NCBI RefSeq assembly: GCF_026210795.1
Contig: NC_089451.1
Span: 1,844,001-1,908,000, forward strand
Origin: Rhizophagus irregularis
Lineage: Eukaryota > Glomeromycota > Glomeromycetes > Glomerales > Glomeraceae
Reading direction: 5' to 3'
DNA: 64,000 nt
Shown: positions 1 through 11,890 of the stretch, piece by piece
How the letters are laid out: each line of letters opens with the position of its first letter
How positions within the stretch are numbered: the first letter of the stretch is position 1
The notes under the pieces: generated by a model
What the model was told of the DNA's origin: nothing
The model's input: only the letters and a program-made list of their open reading frames with translations
The model's database searches: none
Position numbers and translations under genes: made by a program

Positions 1-830
1 CAACTTAATTTCATAAATTAGAAATGAAATTTATAGAGAAATTTGTATTTTTTTATAATATTACTAACTGTTTAACTCCTAAAGTTTTATATTTTTTTAT
101 TTAATAACTTTAAAATGTAATTTTACCACTTTAATCAAATGAAATTAACTTCTTTTATTAATTGAAAGTTGTTCAACAGAGCCAAAATTACTTATATATT
201 AATTTTTATAAGTGTAGGTATAATATATATAAAGAAACCTATATTTTTCATAATAGTACTAACTTTTAAATTTTTTTTTTATTTATTAACTTCAGAGCGT
301 AATTTCACCACTTTAGTCAAATGAAATCAACTTTCTAAATTAATTGAAAATTATTCAACAAGATCAAAACTACTTGTATATTAATTTTATGGGTGTAGGT
401 ATAGAGAAATCTACATTTTTTATAATAGTACTAACTTTCAAATTTTTTTTCTGTTTATTAATTTTAGCACGTAATTTTATTACTTTAGTCAAATGAAATC
501 GATTAAGTAATCCCAAAAACTGTTTCCTTAGGGAATGATCAAAGCAACAGCAACAGCAGCAACAGCAAAAGCAGCAACAGACTTTTTAAATCAATTGAAA
601 ATTGTTCAGCAAATTCAAAACTACGTTATATTAATTTTATGGGTATAGGTATAATACATATGGATATTTTTCATAATGGTACTAACTTTCAAATTTTTTT
701 TCTATTTACTAACTTTAGAATGTAATTTTACCATTTTAGTCAAATGAAATTAACTTTCTTTATTAATTGAAAGTTATTTAGTGATATAAAATCTACTTAA
801 TACTTGTAAGATTTATCACATTTTTTATAA
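1..830. repeat. Degenerate tandem repeat, unit about 175-180 bp
   Basis: A block reading roughly TAATTTTACCACTTTAGTC followed by AAATGAAAT recurs near positions 119, 300, 472 and 722. The spacing is about 175-180 bp, except for the third unit (about 250 bp), which holds an inserted CAG/CAA-rich stretch at about 540-583. Each unit also carries a 'gtgtaggtat' box and a 'cataatagtactaact' box. No coding capacity is visible. The array may continue to the left of the window. Confidence 0.75.
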
Positions 831-1204
831 TAATACTAACTTATGAATTAATATTGTATAATATATTATTATATTTAAATTATATACTTTATATAAAAAT
901 ACTTTTATTAATAAAATTATTAGTTTTTTCAAAACAAAACAATTAAACTTTTAATAAATTATGTGATATAGGTGAACTTTACCTTAGGTGAATTTTACCC
1001 CTAATAAATTTACACTTAATGAATTTCATCACTGGTAAATGTTAAGATTACTCTTAAATAAAATAAAAAATTAAAAATAATTGCTTCTATAAAAATTTAT
1101 ATTAATTTTGATTTTATAGGATATATTTTTATAAGTAAATATTTTAAAAAGGTAAAATATTAAAAAAAAAATAACTAATATTAAATAATTGGGAAAATAT
1201 TATT
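831..1204. other. AT-rich spacer
   Basis: Very AT-rich sequence between the tandem repeat and the next element. I see no gene, RNA or clear repeat here. Confidence 0.6.
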
Positions 1205-1736
1205 GGTGACCCATATCGCCAGTGTAACCTTAAATTATGTGATCAAATTTGATTGGCTAACTAATATTTACAATTATGTCAGCCTTCAGTTATTTGTTAT
1301 TATTTTCCTCCCTCCTTTTTTTGTTTCCTTTTCTCTTTATTTTCGCTTTACTTGTTTATTTTTTGACTTTTTTTTTCATTTTATTTCTCTTTTCTCTTTT
1401 TTTGATTTTATTTTCCTTTCCTTTTTTCCTTCTTTTTCATTTTTTTTTTGGTATATTTTTTCGTTCATTCTTGCTATTTTTTGTTTTTTCTTTTTTTATA
1501 GGTCTTTGTGGTTCTTACAGTTTTACAATTAAGGTACATCCTTTTTTTTCTTACCATTGTTTTTTAATTTGTTTTTTACTGACTCTCTATGCTGTTCTTT
1601 AACTCCTTCCTTTTCAACATTATGTGATGCGTTTTACTCTTAACTTCACAAGTTTTGTTATTATTTTGTTCTTTAACTCACTTGTTTATAAGTTTCATTT
1701 TTAACCTTATTATAGGCTTTTTTTCACGTTGAGTAT

Positions 1737-2935
1737 AAAGCTCCGAACGGTTCGGTTTGGTCTGGATTATAGACGGTTCAGATTAGAGTCGAAATCCGTA
1801 AGAACCAAACTGAAAAACTGGCAGTTCAGTTCAGTTTAATCCGATTTTTATAAAAATGCGAAAAATCGAATAGCCGGCCATCTAGTGATCGTATAAATTC
1901 GAGCCATATATCATTGGATTCATCTCGACGAGACGCGTCGAATGGGGGTAAGATCATGTCTCTAGCATCGATAGATCATACGTTAACCTACGCTAAATGA
2001 TTTATAAATAATTGGAATTAGCAAGCTATCTATCAGTGCTAGAGACATGATCTTAGCACCATTTGACGCGTCTCAGTGAGACGAATCTAATGAGTCCTAA
2101 TTCATATTTGTATGACCATTGGACGACGAATAAATTCATGTATCAGAATTTTTAATTTTTAACGCTCGAAAATTTTAAAAAAATGCGAAACTTGATATTA
2201 TTCGCCATCCAATGGTCGTACAAATATGAATTAGGACTCATTGGATTCGTCTCAATGAGACGAGTCGAATGGTGGTGAGATCATGTCTCTAGCATCAATA
2301 GATCGTAAGTTAATTCACACTAAATGATTTATAAAAAATTGGCATTAGCAAGCTATCTATCGATGCTAGAGACGTGATCTTACCACCATTTGACTCGTCT
2401 CATTGAAGCGAATCCAATGAGTCCTAATTCATATTTGTATGACCATTGGACGACGAATAAATTCATGTATCAGAATTTTTAATTTTTAACGCTCGAAAAT
2501 TTTAAAAAAATACGAAACTTGATATTATTCGCCATCCAGTAGTCGTACACGAACGAATTTATATTCATTGGATTTGTCTCACTGAGACGCGTCGAATGGT
2601 GCTAAGATCATGTCTCTAGCACTGATAGATAGCTTGCTAATTCCAATTATTTATAAATCATTTAGCGTGGGTTAACGTGTGATCTATCGATGCTAGAGAC
2701 ATGATCTTACCACCATTCGACGCGTCTCGTCGAGACGAATCCAATGATATATGGCTCGACTTTGTACGATCACTAGATGGCCGGCTATTCGATTTTTCGC
2801 ATTTTTATAAAAAATTGGATTAAACCGAACCGAACCGCCAGTTTTTCGGTTCTAATACCCGAACCAAACCAAACCGAATTTTGAGCCAGTTTCGGATCGG
2901 TTCCCCAGTTTAGCCTGAACCATTCGGAGCTTTAG
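1737..2935. mobile_element. hAT-like non-autonomous palindromic element
   Basis: The termini are inverted repeats: AAAGCTCCGAACGGTTCGG on the left and, reverse-complemented, CTAAAGCTCCGAATGGTTCAG on the right. The flanks are near-perfect 8-bp duplications, TTGAGTAT (1729-1736) and TTAAGTAT (2936-2943), as expected for the hAT superfamily. The whole 1.2 kb is a set of inverted repeats: three forward and three reverse copies of a cassette containing GTCTCAATGAGACG-type hairpins followed by a 'gatcatgtctctagcatcgat' box. There is no transposase ORF. A diverged relative lies at about 19.5-20.4 kb. Confidence 0.8.
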
Positions 2936-3001
2936 TTAAGTATTTTTTCTTTTTTTTCTTTTTTATTTTTTAGGTTCTTGTTTTTATTATTCTTTACTAA
3001 A

Positions 3002-3742
3002 GGATGTGCCAGAAATCACGTAATAATGCTCCTAACCCCCCTACCTACCATGTGATTGAATTCTGATTGGCTAAAAAAATACATATAATATATAATATAT
3101 TATATTAATATATATATATATTATAATCCAATTAGTTTGCTATCTAATAATCCAATTTGCATAAACTTTTTTTTTGTTTTGTAGCCCCATTTATGCTTTA
3201 TAAAATAAAAAAAATTTCATTGAAATTGGACTGCTAGATGGTGAAATAATTGCAAAAAAGCTTATTAATAAATAAATTATTATATATTATATATTATATT
3301 ATAATACAATTATTTCACTATTCAATAATCCAATTTACATAAATTTTTTTTTGTTTTATAGACCTCTTTATGCTTTACAAAACAAAAAAAAATTCATTAA
3401 AATTGAACTGCTAGAGTAAGTTAATTGCAAAAAAGCTTCTTAATAAATAAATTACTATATATTACATATATATTATAATACAATTATTTTACTATTCAAT
3501 GATTCAATTTGCATAAACTTTTTTTTATTTTGTAGCCCTCTTTATACTTTATAAAACAAAAAAAAATTCATTGAAATTGGACTTTTAGATGGTAAGATAA
3601 TTTCAAAAAAACTTCTTAATAAACAAATTATATATTATTTATTATAAAAGATATACTATTATCATAAAAGGTATATTGTGTCACCTGATTGCAGGACCTA
3701 ACCCCACCCACCTACTAAATCACGTAATTTCTGGCATGTCCC
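3002..3742. mobile_element. MITE with GGAYRTGCCAGAAATYACGT ends and internal triplication
   Basis: The left end GGATGTGCCAGAAATCACGT matches the reverse complement of the right end, GGACATGCCAGAAATTACGT. Both sides continue with a C-rich 'taaccccacccacctacc' box. The centre holds about three copies of a 175-bp unit containing 'ttgtagcccYYtttatgctt' and 'tcattgaaattggactgctag'. Short CTAA repeats flank the element, but the target duplication is not clean. Non-coding. Confidence 0.7.
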
Positions 3743-4437
3743 TAACTATATTTTCTTTACTTTATGCCACTCTTTGACTTCGCAGGCTTTATTTTTCAAT
3801 GTCATTAGTTTTGTTCTTTGATTTCATGAGTTTCATTATCATTTAATTCTTTAACTTTCTTTGTGGGGTTTGTTCTTCATCTTGATTTTGTTTTTTACTC
3901 TGTTGTTGTCATTTTTTTTTGTGTATCAAAATTACTAGTTCTGTTAAAAATAAAATATAAATTTTACAATGTTTTTCTATTAGTAAACTTTAATAAATGA
4001 TTTTTAACCATACATACAGTATATCATTATTTTATTGCGTAAATCAAAAACTTTTTGCAAATTAAAGTATTGCGAATTTTTTAACAAAAATAAAAAAAGT
4101 TGACCAATCAAAATATAGTATAAAATCATGTGATTAGGGTCACCATAGCGACAGGGTCGCTATAAATTAACGCCCTAAATAATTTATTTTAATTTCTATT
4201 TAATTAATAAGAATAAAAATTATATATAGATTAATAATAACAATTATATTTTTTTACTTTATTCTTTGATTTATTAATTCAAATTCAGCAGTTATTTGAT
4301 TATTTATTAATACTATTTGCTAAAATTTTGGCTATTCTGCAAAATTGCAAAGTATATCAATTTATAATACTAAAAAATATTAAATTTACCAATATTTATA
4401 AATAGGATTTAAAATTTATATGCAGATGCATTACAGC

Positions 4438-5021
4438 AACAGGGTGGACATTCTTATATCACCTTGCCAATCATTTTCTGATCATATAGTAATTTGGTGA
4501 TATCAGACTTTGTGAAGCCACAGAAGTTTGGGCGAAACTTGAAACTTTTATAAGTTATAGATTAACAGCTTTAAAATTTATAGCTGAAATAACACAGTGA
4601 AATTTTTGGTAACATTATATTATTATAATTTATATAATAAATAGAGGTTTTTAAAATATCATTTCTCAAATCAATTTTGTGTAAATATTTCAGTTATGAA
4701 TTTACTATCAAAATGTTTCATCTTGATGAGATAAATTCAATAAGCTATAAAACATTAAATTCTAATCTAAATTACTTTAAATTTTTCTAATTATTAAAAA
4801 TTCAGCCCATTTTCAGCCAAGTTTTAGTTAATTTTTGGATTTGAAAACATTGATTTTTGGGCTTTTATATAAATTTTGATAACATATAGCAGAATTTGCA
4901 AAAAATAACCCAAAATGATGGTTTTATTATATAATAATATCAAATAGATAATTAACAAATGATTGGCAAAATAATCAGCAATAATGTGATAATATGACTA
5001 TATGAGGATGTCCTTCCTGTT
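4438..5021. mobile_element. MITE with perfect 9-bp target duplication (Mutator-like size)
   Basis: The ends are AACAGGGTGGACATTCTTATAT and, reverse-complemented, AACAGGAAGGACATCCTCATAT. Perfect 9-bp direct repeats CATTACAGC flank it (4429-4437 and 5022-5030). A 9-bp duplication is typical of Mutator-like elements, but no transposase is present, so the superfamily is inferred. Inward, both arms carry a GCCAATCATTT box, which makes the element a long imperfect palindrome. Confidence 0.75.
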
Positions 5022-5031
5022 CATTACAGCA

Positions 5032-5272
5032 GAACCTGCTTACTTCTAATAGAGGTCTCCAGAAAAAATTTCAAGTTTACTAGTAATTTTACTAGCAATC
5101 TTATTGGTTAATTAATCTAAAAAGGAAAAAAATCATAACAACTTAGTGTAATATTTCCTTTTTTAAGTGTAATTTATCTATATATAGTAGGATCTTTAAA
5201 AATTTTTAATTATAAATTTTATCTTAAATTTCCGTTAACCTATCTTATAAGTAAGTGGAGTCCTATACTCCT
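5032..5272. mobile_element. Small palindromic MITE abutting the previous one
   Basis: Direct repeats ATTACAGCA flank this 241-bp segment (5023-5031 and 5273-5281), sharing the left copy with the neighbouring element. The arms are inverted: 'cttacttctaatagagg' on the left and 'cttacttataagatagg' in the reverse complement of the right. The right arm resembles the arm of the Tigger-type element at 36.3 kb (ACTTACTATTAAGATAGGTT), so the two may be related. Non-coding. Confidence 0.5.
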
Positions 5273-5281
5273 ATTACAGCA

Positions 5282-5958
5282 CATCTCTTTTTTTAAAAAT
5301 TATTGTTGATTACATTATGATTAGCGAATTTACTATATAATAATTTTCAAAAAAGGAATGCGTTGCAATGCATCCATGTAAATTATTATTTTTTTATGAA
5401 TATTAAATCTTAATTATTATTTAAGGATATTATATATCATGTGATTTTTTTATATATATTATTTGACAAATTGTTTTTGTTTATATATATTATGTATTAT
5501 TATTAATTAATCTTATTTAATCATGATACTAATAATCAAATAAACCAATAAAATTTAAGTTTGCCTATTTGCAAAAACATATATTCCTATTTGCAACTTT
5601 ATATGAAGATTCTAAAAGACTTTTTTTAAAAAAAATAAATCTTTATTTAAAGTTGGCAAATAAAGTTCAGGAGTATAGCTTTTACAGAAATCTATATTAT
5701 ATAGAAATTTGTGTTACTATTTTATATAAATTTGTCATATCAATTAATATGAAATCTTACATGATATATAATACCTTTAATTGTTGAATATTATAATAAA
5801 TATAGAATAAATTTATTATTTTTAAAAAAAATCCAATATATATAGTACCAGAAGGCTATATTTAATAATCACATAATTTTGTTTCAATTTTTTGAGCTGA
5901 TTTTATATCATATGATCTGGAATTCAACCAATAAAAAATTGGGATTTCTTGTATAAAG
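5282..5958. other. AT-rich spacer
   Basis: AT-rich sequence. An open frame at about 5569-5787 begins at TTG, is low in complexity and has no recognisable domain. I do not call a gene. Confidence 0.5.
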
Positions 5959-6185
5959 TACAGTCAAACCTCTATATACCGATATTGCTGTTTTGAGGAA
6001 AAAGTATCAGTATATTGAATTATCAGTTTATAAAAAAGATTTTATATGCTGATATTATTATAAATAATGTAATTAATATCAGTATAAAATATTTTAATAT
6101 ATATAAACATGCAACTTTAATCTACATTTATAAAATTCAAAAATTTATTAATAAAATTGTATTAATTATATCAATTATGTATTAC

Positions 6186-6335
6186 TAGAGCTCCTAATGA
6201 GTTGAGTTGAGTTGAGTCACAAGTCAAAAACCTTAATTTTAAAGTACTTTTTATTAAGTTAGAATATAATTAAACAAAAATTTACAATTATACGAGTCAA
6301 AAATGCAAGTTTATGCAAGTCATTTCGAAGCTCTA
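6186..6335. mobile_element. 150-bp hAT MITE, perfect 8-bp TSD
   Basis: Ends TAGAGCTCCTAATGA and, reverse-complemented, TAGAGCTTCGAAATGA are inverted. They start with TAGAG, a common hAT terminus. Perfect 8-bp direct repeats TGTATTAC flank the element (6178-6185 and 6336-6343). The left arm also contains a GAGTT microrepeat. It is nested in the TA-target MITE. Confidence 0.88.
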
Positions 6336-6425
6336 TGTATTACATTAGGGATTAAAAGTAAAATTATATTAATTATATAATTACATCAAGAATTAGAAGT
6401 AAAAAAAATTGCGTAACTTCATTTA

Positions 6426-6709
6426 CACTAGTAAAAAAATGATTTATCCTATACATATCTTACACATATTGGGTACTCAAAATGTAGAAAATCATACACA
6501 AATAATACACATATCATACACATATCGGGTACTAATATATATATCATACATACAGTATATCAGGTACCTGATAGGTATACTATATATATAAGTACCCGAT
6601 ATGTATATGATATGTGTATTATTTGTGTATGATTTTCTACATTTTGAGTATCCGATATATGTAAGATATGTGTAGGATATGTGTAGGATAGACCATTTTT
6701 TTACCAGTG
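6426..6709. mobile_element. 284-bp CACTA-like palindromic MITE, TSD TTA
   Basis: It begins CACTAGTAAAAAAATG and ends with the inverse of CACTGGTAAAAAAATG. The flanks are perfect 3-bp duplications TTA (6423-6425, 6710-6712). CACTA/CACTG termini with 3-bp duplications are the hallmark of the CACTA (CMC/EnSpm) superfamily. The whole element is an almost perfect hairpin with repeated 'cacatatc' and 'gggtac' boxes. An open frame across it (6409-6591) is a by-product of the repeat. Confidence 0.85.
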
Positions 6710-6943
6710 TTATGTTATCTAACCTTAAATAGTTAATATATTGGTATATAAACTAGATCTATATATACTACATTACTATATGAAGGACAAAGGAATAGTA
6801 TCGAATAACGTTATATCATGAAATCATATAAAATATCAGTATAATGAGGGTTTTTTATTAGTTGAAAAATAGGGGGAACTAAAAATCATCGATATAAGCA
6901 AATATCAATATATATTGTATCGGTATATAGAGGTCTGACTGTA

Positions 6944-8016
6944 CTAATAAAATGCAGTTTTTGAAAATTTATTATATAAATAAAATAAAACATAAGAAAA
7001 GTAGACTTCAGCAATAAATTGCAACTACCATTTTATAAAAGTCATATATTAATAAAAAAATTTTTTTTAAAAAAAATTACATTTGATTTATATTATAATA
7101 ATTCAGGCTGGTATTATCATAATACATAAAGTCAGCTCAAATTATCATAAGTTTTGGCTAATATATTTTGTTTCAAATTGGGCTGATTATATGAAAATTA
7201 TGCAATTTCAAATGCTTATAACTTTTTACATAGATTTTTTTTTAAAAATCTGACTGGTAATTTATAGAGCTTACCTCAAAAAATAAAGTTACCAGTTTAT
7301 TTTTTTTAATTGTATTTTTTTTAAAAAGTTGAAAAATTTTTAAGTATTACTACATTTTTATTATTAAGTATAAACTTCTGACACCATAGTAATAAGAATT
7401 TATTTATAATTGCATCAGCTATTTTTTAATATTATTTATTTATTTTTTTGTAAATATTGAAATTTTATTTTTAATATTTGCATATAATGTATTATTATAT
7501 ATAAAACTTAATAAATAAATATAATTTAATATAATTATACTATTAATTTTTTTATTTAATCTTTAATATAAAAAGTTACAGTAGTTTTTAAATAAAAAAA
7601 TTTATTTCCTATACTATTACAAATTTCTTTTTTTATAAAATTTTAAAGTATAGAATTAACTATATTCTTCACTTACTAATCATTTAACTATTTTCTTAGT
7701 GGAAGTTTCTGAAGGAAAAGTTTGAGCTTTCTTATTTGAGTGATTGTAGAATACTTTTTATGTTGTTTGTTAACTTCAAGAGGATTCTTTTAAAAACTTA
7801 AATGGACATTTAACTCCTTACTTTTGAAAGATTTTACTAGTTTACTAAAGCTTTTCAAATGTGAACCTATACTTTTTTCTTTTTCAATATTTAAAATCAT
7901 ATATATATTTTATTGTAAAGTAATAGGCAGTAACTAGTTAATAATTAATATATATATTTTGTTTTAGCAAAAAGTTAATAAAATTTCTCAAGAATATAAA
8001 TTAGCAACAATTACAT
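6944..8016. other. AT-rich spacer
   Basis: About 1.1 kb of AT-rich DNA with homopolymer runs. I see no gene, RNA or defined element. Confidence 0.55.
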
Positions 8017-8940
8017 CAGTAAATTTATTAGAGTGCAGAACTGCAGCAATCTGCAATTTTTACAGATTGCTGCATTTTTTTTACAATTTTTAGTAAAAAT
8101 CTGCACAATATTGCAAAATGCAGTTTCCATATTTTTTTAACAAAAAAACAACAAAAAATCTGCAATAATCTCCAAAATTGCAGATTTATCAAATATTCCA
8201 AATAAAAATCTTTGGAGATTTTCAAAGTTTTTTATTTTATTTTAATAAACTTTGCAAGAAACTTTTATATTATTTCATAGTTTAAAATTAAACTTTAGTA
8301 TTATACTATCAACTTTTTCTCTTCAACATCCTTTCACCCTTTCCTTTTCTCTCATTCTTCCGTCAGTTTTCTGACAAGTTTTGCACGCAATTTTTGCATT
8401 GTAAAACAAATTTTATATATATTTTTTTGTAAAAAATGTTAATGTTTCTTTTTTTTTGTAGATTCTGTTAAATATTTCAAATCAGAACGGTAAATTTCAA
8501 AAATGGTAAGTTTTGCAATGTTATGTAACATTGCAAAACATTTTTTTGTATTTTTTTTTACAAGAACCATCTAAAATTTTTTACTTTTTTTTGTAAATTC
8601 AAGTATTTCTTTTGGTTTGGAAACTTTAAAATAATGACTTTCAAAGTAGTAAATTTCACAACATTATATTAGTTATAAAGCTTAGTTTTTTTTTTTGTTT
8701 GAGAAATATTATACTGACATTTCTATCTCTTTTTTTATAGTTTTAAGTATTTCAGCCTTGTGAAATTCAAAATGGTAAAAAAGACAATTTTGAAATAGTA
8801 AGTTTCGCTTAGTTGCAACTTGCAAAGCTTAAAAAAATTTTTTTAAGAAACTTTATACTAACGTTTCTCTTTTATTTTTTGTAGGTTTGTTTTAGCTTGA
8901 AGCTTCAAAATGGGGGATTTTAAATGGTAAGTTTTGCAGG

Positions 8941-10174
8941 ATTCTGGACATCACATATATAACTTACATTTGAGTTTTAGCAAATTCAATTAAAATTAGG
9001 TTAAACTTATAATTTTAGATAGAACAAATTGATTGAAAATTAATTAATAATCATACTTATGAATTTTTTAGCAAATTGTATTAATTTTACAAAGTCATAT
9101 TTTATATTTGAGCAAATTGGTATTTTTTTTAAATTTAACTTTTTTTTTTTTTAACTTTTATGAATAATATTTTTAAAAATATTGGTTTTAAAATCTGAGT
9201 TATATTTTGGCCAAAATTAAGTACAATTCTGGCTAAAATTAAGCATAATGCAGACCAAAAACTATCCAATTAGTTTCACAATATTTTATTTTTTAATAAT
9301 TATTTATATTTAATTTATTATTTTTATTAATTATTATTTTATCTATAATTTGCATATTTTTAATTATAAATTATAAAAATTGGCAGTTTAATTTATATTA
9401 ATTATTTATTTTTTATTGATAATAAAAAAAAAGATTGTTAATTTTGGTAAATTGACAATTAAATTTATTTTCTAATTGATACTATTTACACAATTATGCA
9501 AATGTAGTTATACCTACTGGATAGCAAATTTTATATGTATTTATTTATCTATTTCTAGGAAATTTTGCAGTAAAAATTAACTATTAATTATACTATAATG
9601 GACTGATTTAAAAATTTGAGTAATTCAGAAAGATTTGCATTTTCAAATGAAAAAAACTTTCTTTTAATTTATTTGTAATCTCAATATTATTTTTCAAGTG
9701 TAATAGTAATAGTTCTGAAGCTTTTTAAAATTCAATTATTTTTTAAAATCTTTTAAAATGAAAAAAAAAACTAAGTGAAAGAAAAATAAAATATAATAAT
9801 AAAATAAACTATATTAAATTCACGATATACTATAAAACACTTATTATTGTATAAATGGCAGGAGATAAATCAATTATGAAGGCCGATCATGTTCCAATTC
9901 TAAGTAAAATTTTACTTATTTCTAATTAGCCAGGAAATAAGTAATACTTACTGATTTACAAATAATTTGAATAAACTGAAATATATTTTATTAACAAATT
10001 TAAACCTATATTATTTAAAATTTTACTATAACTCATATTTTGAGTTTTAGTAAATTAGTATAGATTTAAAATGTGATAATTTGATTTTTAGTAAATTAGG
10101 TCTATTTTAATGAGAGCAAAAAATGCTTAAATTTATGCAGATCAATTATGAATTATATATATGATGTCCAGAAT
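8941..10174. mobile_element. Insertion with ATTCTGGACATCA inverted ends
   Basis: Left ATTCTGGACATCA and right TGATGTCCAGAAT are perfect inverted repeats. The segment interrupts an intron-like unit: 'gtaagttttgca' precedes it and 'tagttttgtaacg' follows it, giving a possible 8-bp duplication GTTTTGYA. That size would suit a hAT element, which is an inference. The interior is AT-rich, with several boxes reading 'gagttttagcaaatt', and has no coding region. Confidence 0.65.
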
Positions 10175-11646
10175 TCTAGTTTTGTAACGTTTTAATGTTG
10201 CAAAACTTCAACTTTTTTCTTTGAGAAATAACAATATTAACGTTTCTCTTTTGTTTTTTTGTAAGTTTCAGTATTCAAAGATTTGAAACAATACCACTAA
10301 CATCTGCCACCTGTCGATAAACAAAGTCTCTGCTTTTATTATAATTGTTCTCAATGAAACATTAACATATTTGTACTTGGTTTCAATTTATATTTAGTAC
10401 TTAACTTTTAAACTGTGATAGCTTTCATCGCAAAGTTTTATCCATATTCTAACTTCCAAACTTCAATAGTTCTTGTTACGAAAGTTTATATTCAATTCAT
10501 TTTAAAAGAATTGTTCAATAAATTTTACTTATATTTATGTATTCTTCTCTCATATAATAATATATACTTTCCAATTAATAGCATCCTTACGTGCAGACGT
10601 TTCACATATATCAAATAAAAATGTACTTTTTTATCATAAGAAAATAGTATAAAAAGAATTAAAATAATTAAAGGATGTATTAAAATGAATATTTTTATTA
10701 ATTCACAGTTATTTTGAGTTATTCTCAACTACTGAATTCTGGTCAAATTCCACCTCTTTTTATAGTTTTTAAAATCTGATTTTACAAAAATATTCTGTAG
10801 TTTAATATTTCATTTTTTAATATTTTGTAATCTAATATTTTGTAATTTAATGTTATTCTTTAATCTGTTACTCTTTTAATCTATTATTATTTTTCAAATC
10901 TGTTATTCTGTTATTTTTTCTAATGTTATTCTTTCGTCTTTAATCTATAAATAGATATTACATTATAGATATTACATCATATTACGTGACCCATCTATTA
11001 CATCATACCACATGATCTATTATCATGTGACCTATCTATTCAGTATATTATTTATCCATATCACGTGATTACCTTGGTATTTATGGTTATAACGGATATA
11101 TAGTTAGTTTTACAACATCTTGTTGTGAAACTGTAATTTTTTTTATTTTATTAAAAATATTTCTAATGTTTTTCTTTTTATTTTTTTGTAAGTTTTGGTA
11201 CTCTAACAATTCCCAAAATGGCAAAAGAGTGAGTTTTTCAACATTTTATTATGAAACTCTAATTTTTTTGATTTATCATTAAGAACGTTTACTAAACAAC
11301 ATTCTTTTTTTTTATAGAGAATAGCTTTTTAGGCAAAATAGAAATAAGATAATAATCCGAAAATAAAAAAAATAATTTTTTTTTAATATTTTTCATTAAA
11401 ATCGTTTACTGACGTTTTTTTAGTTTTTTATAGAGAATGGCTCCCTGAGTGAAATGGACATAAAGTAAGCTGAGAAAAGTGATTTTATTGTTTTTTTTTT
11501 ATTTTTTTATTAAGAATGTTTTGCTAACGTTCTTTAATACTTTTTTTTAGAAATGGCTTTCTGAACCATTTAAAGACAAAATGGATGTGAAGTAAGCTAG
11601 AGGAAGTATTTTTTGTTATTTTTTTAATTTTTTTGTAAATTTCAGT

Positions 11647-11890
11647 TAAGGTTGCTTGCCGAAATCTAGGGGTTTAGGCAAGATGGCATTTCGCCAAAAA
11701 GTGAAATTCTGCTGAAACTATATTAAAGTTATATTAAAAAACTGGCGAAACTTTGGAAAAAGGTGAAACTGCCGAAACTTATTATAAATGCTGAAACTGC
11801 TGAAACTCTGCCAAAACTATAATAAATCTATAGTAAAATTTTGACGAAACTAATCATAGGATTTTAAAGAGGTTTAGACAAGCAACCTTA
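11647..11890. mobile_element. 244-bp hAT-like MITE inside the intron-like array
   Basis: The ends TAAGGTTGCTTGCC and, reverse-complemented, TAAGGTTGCTTGTC are inverted. Flanking 8-mers ATTTCAGT (11639-11646) and GTTTCAGT (11891-11898) look like a target duplication with one change. The interior repeats 'gccgaaact' and 'ctgaaact' boxes. A similar end, TTAAGGTTGCTTG, occurs near 35813. Confidence 0.72.

Larger units (their letters stand above)
1205..4161. mobile_element. Putative TIR element, T-rich, with two nested insertions
   Basis: The left end (GGTGACCCATATCGCCAGTG) and the reverse complement of the right end (AGCGACCCTGTCGCTATGGT) can be aligned imperfectly. Both are followed inward by an ATGTGAT-type box and TTTGATTGGYYAAC. 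The interior is a pyrimidine-rich tract with no credible ORF. Apparent open frames at 1203-1602 are low-complexity phenylalanine/serine runs. Two other elements (1737-2935 and 3002-3742) are nested inside. No clean target duplication was found for the outer element, so its limits are tentative. Confidence 0.45.
5961..6941. mobile_element. Tc1/mariner-pogo-type MITE with two nested MITEs
   Basis: TA dinucleotides (5959-5960, 6942-6943) flank terminal inverted repeats CAGTCAAACCTCTATATACC and, reverse-complemented, CAGTCAGACCTCTATATACC, followed by GATA. This is the standard TA-target signature of Tc1/mariner/pogo elements. No transposase is present. The interior was used as a landing site twice, by a hAT-type MITE at 6186-6335 and by a CACTA-type MITE at 6426-6709. 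Confidence 0.85.

Noticed and set aside
1203-1602. Two overlapping open frames of about 108 aa
   Set aside because: Low-complexity F/L/S runs from a T-rich tract. The first begins at TTG, and there is no domain or splice support.
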